From Thiocapsa sp. (GTDB lineage Bacteria > Pseudomonadota > Gammaproteobacteria > Chromatiales > Chromatiaceae), in assembly GCF_018399035.1 (NCBI RefSeq), contig NZ_CP073760.1:930001-994000 (forward strand): a DNA stretch of 64,000 nucleotides, written 5' to 3'. Within the stretch, counting starts at the first letter, position 1, and each line of letters opens with the position of its first letter. Both the position numbers and the translations under genes were made by a program. Positions 61,256 through 64,000 of the stretch are shown piece by piece. Under the pieces are notes generated by a model that saw nothing but the letters and a program-made list of their open reading frames with translations, did not search any database and was not told where the DNA came from.

Positions 61256-62515
61256 TCAATCCTCGCCATGAGGCGACGGCGCCGCAAAGATTGTCAGTTT
61301 GACCTCGGCATCATCGATCAGCCGGTACTCCGGTTTCTTCCCCGATAATCTCTCGCTTTCGATCAGAATGATCGGCACGCCCTCGCCACGCTTATCCATG
61401 ATGAAGCTCCGCTGACTGCCGATGGCGTTGACATTCATCGGGCAACGCGCCAGCAAGGAGCTGATCAGCTCGTTCCTTGTCGATTGCCGTTCCGAGATGC
61501 TCTCGATCGTCATGGTGTTGGGGATCGCGCCGGGCGAGAAGAGCTCCAGTCGATCCGAAAACAGGTGCAGGCGAATCTTGGAGCCGTAAACGGAATAATC
61601 CCGGTGGGCGACTGCGTTGACGACCGCCTCGAAGACCGCATTCAGCGAAAACTGCGGTGTTTCGATCCGATTGGGCGCCTTGATGGCAAAGACCCGCATA
61701 TTTCGCTCCACGAACTTCCAGGCGTCCCGAATCTGTACATCCAAGGGCCCGTTGATGTCCTTGGTGTCCAGTTGATAGGCTGCGTTGCGCTCGGTTCCTC
61801 GATAACACACCGCCTGAATGAACGCGCTGGACATGAAGGATTCCGGTGCATCAGACGCCGTCAGAATGCCGCTGACTGTCGCTCGCATGGCGCCGTCTTC
61901 GTCGTTGGAAATCAATTTCATCTTCTCGAGAAATTCCCGATCGTCCTTGGGCGAGATCACCGTCCTGAAACGGCGCCACAGTTGCGGGTTCAGATCATTC
62001 GAGGATGTACCCGGTACCGTCTGTTCATCGAATCGAATGAGACGCGCCTGACTACGTTGTTGAAACAATCGCGCCAAGACTTCCGGTTTCATCTCCCGCT
62101 TGGAACTTCCGATCCGCCGAAAATAGCCATTTGGGCTTTTGTGTACGAATAGGCTTCTGGGTATATCGATTCGCACAATCGCTTTCTCGTGACCCTGGCT
62201 GTCCAGCACGATGAGTTTGCGAATCACGCAATCCAAGGGAGGATCAATGGAGTCGTTGCAGATGGAGCGTAGCCAGCCTTCGACGATGTCCAGCTTCTCC
62301 GGCGGTATCGCGCGGATCTCTTTGGTCTTGTCGTCGACTCCAAGAATAATGATACCGGTTGCGGTATTCGCCATAGCCGCCAGCTCGTCTGCCATGCCAT
62401 CCTTATGCGGACCGATCACCTTGTTGCCGCTGAATTCAACCGCTTTGAGCTCGAGAACAGAGTCTTCACCCAAGGCGATTTGTTTGAGCAGGTCGGAAAT
62501 ATTTTCGTACATCAT
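61256..62515 (-). CDS. AlbA_2 / Schlafen-type putative DNA- or RNA-binding ATPase-like protein
   Basis: 419 residues. The N-terminal AlbA_2 domain (DSVLELKAVEF...DELAAMANTATGIIILGVDDKTKEIRAIP) is followed by GYFRRIGSSKREMKPEVLARLFQQRSQARLIRFDEQ. The C-terminal half has a GHKL-type ATP-binding core (LNAVFEAVVNAVAHRDYSVYGSKIRLHLFSDRLELFSPGAIPNTMTIESI). This architecture is common in putative transcriptional regulators of accessory islands. It may take part in phage response or mobile-element control; the neighbourhood of toxin-antitoxin and DUF4007 genes fits a defence island. Confidence 0.9.
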   Translation of the reverse strand: MMYENISDLLKQIALGEDSVLELKAVEFSGNKVIGPHKDGMADELAAMANTATGIIILGVDDKTKEIRAIPPEKLDIVEGWLRSICNDSIDPPLDCVIRKLIVLDSQGHEKAIVRIDIPRSLFVHKSPNGYFRRIGSSKREMKPEVLARLFQQRSQARLIRFDEQTVPGTSSNDLNPQLWRRFRTVISPKDDREFLEKMKLISNDEDGAMRATVSGILTASDAPESFMSSAFIQAVCYRGTERNAAYQLDTKDINGPLDVQIRDAWKFVERNMRVFAIKAPNRIETPQFSLNAVFEAVVNAVAHRDYSVYGSKIRLHLFSDRLELFSPGAIPNTMTIESISERQSTRNELISSLLARCPMNVNAIGSQRSFIMDKRGEGVPIILIESERLSGKKPEYRLIDDAEVKLTIFAAPSPHGED

Positions 62516-62726
62516 TGACCTCCATTCCCGGCAACAGACAAAGCATAGCAGAAAGCTTCTCGGACCTGTCCAGGCTGCTCGGCGCTGAGCGCTCTATCTT
62601 CGAGCCCCTATACCTTGGCGCCGCCTCCGTGTTCCTGTAACCTTCGTTCAAAAGGTCGCGGAGCCCCTTGGACGGACCCTGCGTTGCAACACTGATGTTG
62701 ACCCTGCTCGAGAAACCCTCCGCCCC

Positions 62727-63629
62727 ATGAAGCTCAACCGCGCCAAGGCCACCTTCGGGCGCCACGAGACCTTTCCGCTGCGCTACGGCTGGCTGCCGAA
62801 AGGCTTCGAGGCGCTGGCGGACGATCCCGAGATCTTCGCCCGGCCCGAAGACGCCATGATCCGCCTCGGCGTCGGGCGCAACATGGTCAACGCCATCCAC
62901 TACTGGTTGCAGGTCACCGGGTTGGTTACCTTCGACGGCGGACGCGGCAAGCCGACACGGCTCGGCACGACCTTGCTCGGCACACGCGGCGACCCCTATC
63001 TGGAAGACGACGCCACACTCTGGATCCTCCACTGGCTGATCGCCTCCAACGCCGAGTCCGCGACCGGCTTCTTCTGGTTCTTCAACCGCTTCCCCATGCC
63101 GCGTTTTCGCGATTCCGAGGCCCTGCGCGCCATCGGCGAGTTCTCCGAGCAGGAGCTGAAGGCACCGCGATCGGCGAGCACCCTGAAATCCGACATCTCC
63201 ACGCTGCTGCGCATGTACGCCGCCGAGGCCGGGCGCACCGACGAGCATCTCGACTCGCCCTTCGCGCAGCTCGGGCTCGTCGAGAGCGATCCCGACGCCG
63301 GTTATCGCAGCCTGCGCGGCGCACGCCCGTCACTGCCGCCGGTTGCGCTGCAGTTTGCGCTCGCCCAACGCTTCGCCGCCCAACCGCAGCAGCCGGCCCT
63401 GCCGATACGCGTCGTCCTCTACAGCGACGAGGGCTGGGCCGCCCCCGGTGCGGTCTTCCGTCTGACCGAAGACGGCCTGATGACCGGACTCGCCCGCGTC
63501 CTCGAGCAGGATCCGCGCAGCTACGAGCTGCGCGACACCGCCGGCGTGCATCAGCTCTACCGACGCGGCGAGGTTAGCGACCCGATCGACATCCTCGCGC
63601 AGCACTACCGCGGGAGGGCCGCAGCATGA
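62727..63629 (+). CDS. DUF4007 protein, SspB-like
   Basis: 300 residues. Landmarks: ATFGRHETFPLRYGWLPKGFEAL, FARPEDAMIRLGVGRNMVNAIHYWL, LGTTLLGTRGDPYLEDDATLWILHWLI and TGFFWFFNRF (the DUF4007 core), then ASTLKSDISTLLRMYA. DUF4007 proteins are, as I recall, the SspB nickase family of the SspABCD single-strand DNA phosphorothioation defence system and relatives; the SspB equivalence needs a search. The stop overlaps an ATG (ATGA at 63626), as expected for an operon, but the following gene is broken. Confidence 0.8.
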   Translation: MKLNRAKATFGRHETFPLRYGWLPKGFEALADDPEIFARPEDAMIRLGVGRNMVNAIHYWLQVTGLVTFDGGRGKPTRLGTTLLGTRGDPYLEDDATLWILHWLIASNAESATGFFWFFNRFPMPRFRDSEALRAIGEFSEQELKAPRSASTLKSDISTLLRMYAAEAGRTDEHLDSPFAQLGLVESDPDAGYRSLRGARPSLPPVALQFALAQRFAAQPQQPALPIRVVLYSDEGWAAPGAVFRLTEDGLMTGLARVLEQDPRSYELRDTAGVHQLYRRGEVSDPIDILAQHYRGRAAA

Positions 63630-63667
63630 GTGCGCTGGTCGGCATCGAGCATGCGATGTCCCTATGA
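63626..63667 (+). pseudogene. Truncated start of the gene following DUF4007
   Basis: ATGAGTGCGCTGGTCGGCAT starts at 63626, coupled to the DUF4007 stop, and reads only MSALVGIEHAMSL before TGA. Coupling shows that a normal operon gene once began here (an sspC/dndC-type gene is expected); the rest has been replaced by the nuclease remnant that starts at 63664. Confidence 0.5.
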
Positions 63668-64000
63668 CGCGCAAGCACGCCTCGCCGCGCCACCACGACC
63701 ACAGCTATCGGCAGCTCTTCTCGCGCATTGAGCCCGAGCGGGCGCTTGCCGCCGGTGCTGCCGATCGTGCTCTACAACGGCGAGTCGCGTTGGACCGCGC
63801 AGACCGATCTGTTCGCACTCATCGAACCCGTACCGGGCGGATTGGAACGCTATCGGCCACAATGGTCCTACCTGTTGTTGGACGAAGGGGCGATCGCACG
63901 CGACGACGCCTATCCGCCGGAGGTGCGCAATCTGGTTGCTGCCTTGTTCCGCTTGGAGAAGGCACGCGACGAGGCAACTTGGCTCGCCGTCTACGCGCGC
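63664..64000 (+). pseudogene. Decayed Rpn-family (YhgA-like) PD-(D/E)XK nuclease, also cut by window end
   Basis: From ATG 63664 the frame starts MTRKHASPRHHDHSYRQLFS, the normal Rpn/YhgA-like N-terminus, then loses similarity. The central part of the family protein (LPPVLPIVLYNGESRW, then YRPQWSYLLLDEGA, RNLVAALFRLE) is found in the +1 frame from 63746 to the window end. The nuclease active-site region that normally separates the two pieces (about 80 residues) is missing. A deletion plus frameshift, around 63720-63746, therefore disrupts the gene. It starts on the terminal ATGA of the broken upstream gene. Confidence 0.75.

Overview
This 64 kb window is high-G+C chromosomal DNA from a sulfur-oxidising gammaproteobacterium, most likely a purple sulfur bacterium of the family Chromatiaceae (Thiocapsa- or Allochromatium-like). 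The basis is the pairing of a reverse-type aprMBA operon (membrane-anchored adenylylsulfate reductase) with a divergent soxB / soxXAKL thiosulfate locus, plus an ActP-type acetate symporter and many GC-rich dispersed repeats. The genus is inference. No photosynthesis gene lies in the window.

Layout. 1-2562: a hybrid kinase/diguanylate cyclase cut by the window start. 3.5-5.6 kb: a TonB-dependent receptor behind a Zur-box-like palindrome. 6.2-7.4 kb: an unrecognised ORF. 7.7-13.2 kb: aprMBA without an adjacent sat, then three small unknown genes and two convergent SlyD-like prolyl isomerases. 13.6-15.5 kb: a membrane histidine kinase, followed by a cluster of dispersed repeats. 15.9-20.6 kb: an ECF sigma factor, receiver protein, HvfB (DUF692) and HvfC (DUF2063), divergent from DUF3179 and DoxX genes. 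The matching HvfA precursor, with six EGKCG motifs, sits alone at 40.2-40.5 kb.

20.6-32.3 kb: a tightly overlapping seven-gene operon (MurG-like glycosyltransferase, two GT4 glycosyltransferases, MsbA-like ABC exporter, two aminoglycoside-phosphotransferase-fold kinases, AlgE-like outer-membrane barrel) with a divergent two-component system. It looks like a glycan or glycolipid assembly and export system not described under a standard name, and is the strongest candidate for a new system here. 32.6-49.6 kb: mixed accessory DNA with a DUF255 thioredoxin-like protein fused to a DsbD-alpha-like domain, Uma2 nucleases, a sigma-54 activator, a TVP38-mercuric-reductase-like fusion, a beta-lactamase-fold hydrolase and several visibly broken genes. 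49.9-51.7 kb: a sterol-desaturase-family enzyme, a TVP38 protein and tRNA-Leu(UAG). 51.8-56.6 kb: soxL, soxK, soxA, soxX (minus) and soxB (plus). 57.1-59.1 kb: DUF485 and actP.

59.3-64.0 kb: a cysteine desulfurase, a toxin-antitoxin pair, an AlbA-type ATP-binding protein and a DUF4007 (SspB-like) gene. The next operon gene is cut after about a dozen codons by a decayed Rpn-family nuclease. This is probably the remains of a DNA phosphorothioation or defence island.

Functionally, soxXA-soxB oxidises thiosulfate sulfur in the periplasm, and aprMBA oxidises cytoplasmic sulfite via APS with electrons to the membrane. The Hvf and Zur-type parts point to metal (copper, zinc) homeostasis. The window is rich in gene-decay scars: in-frame deletions, frameshifts and 5'-truncated duplicates, several next to dispersed repeats.
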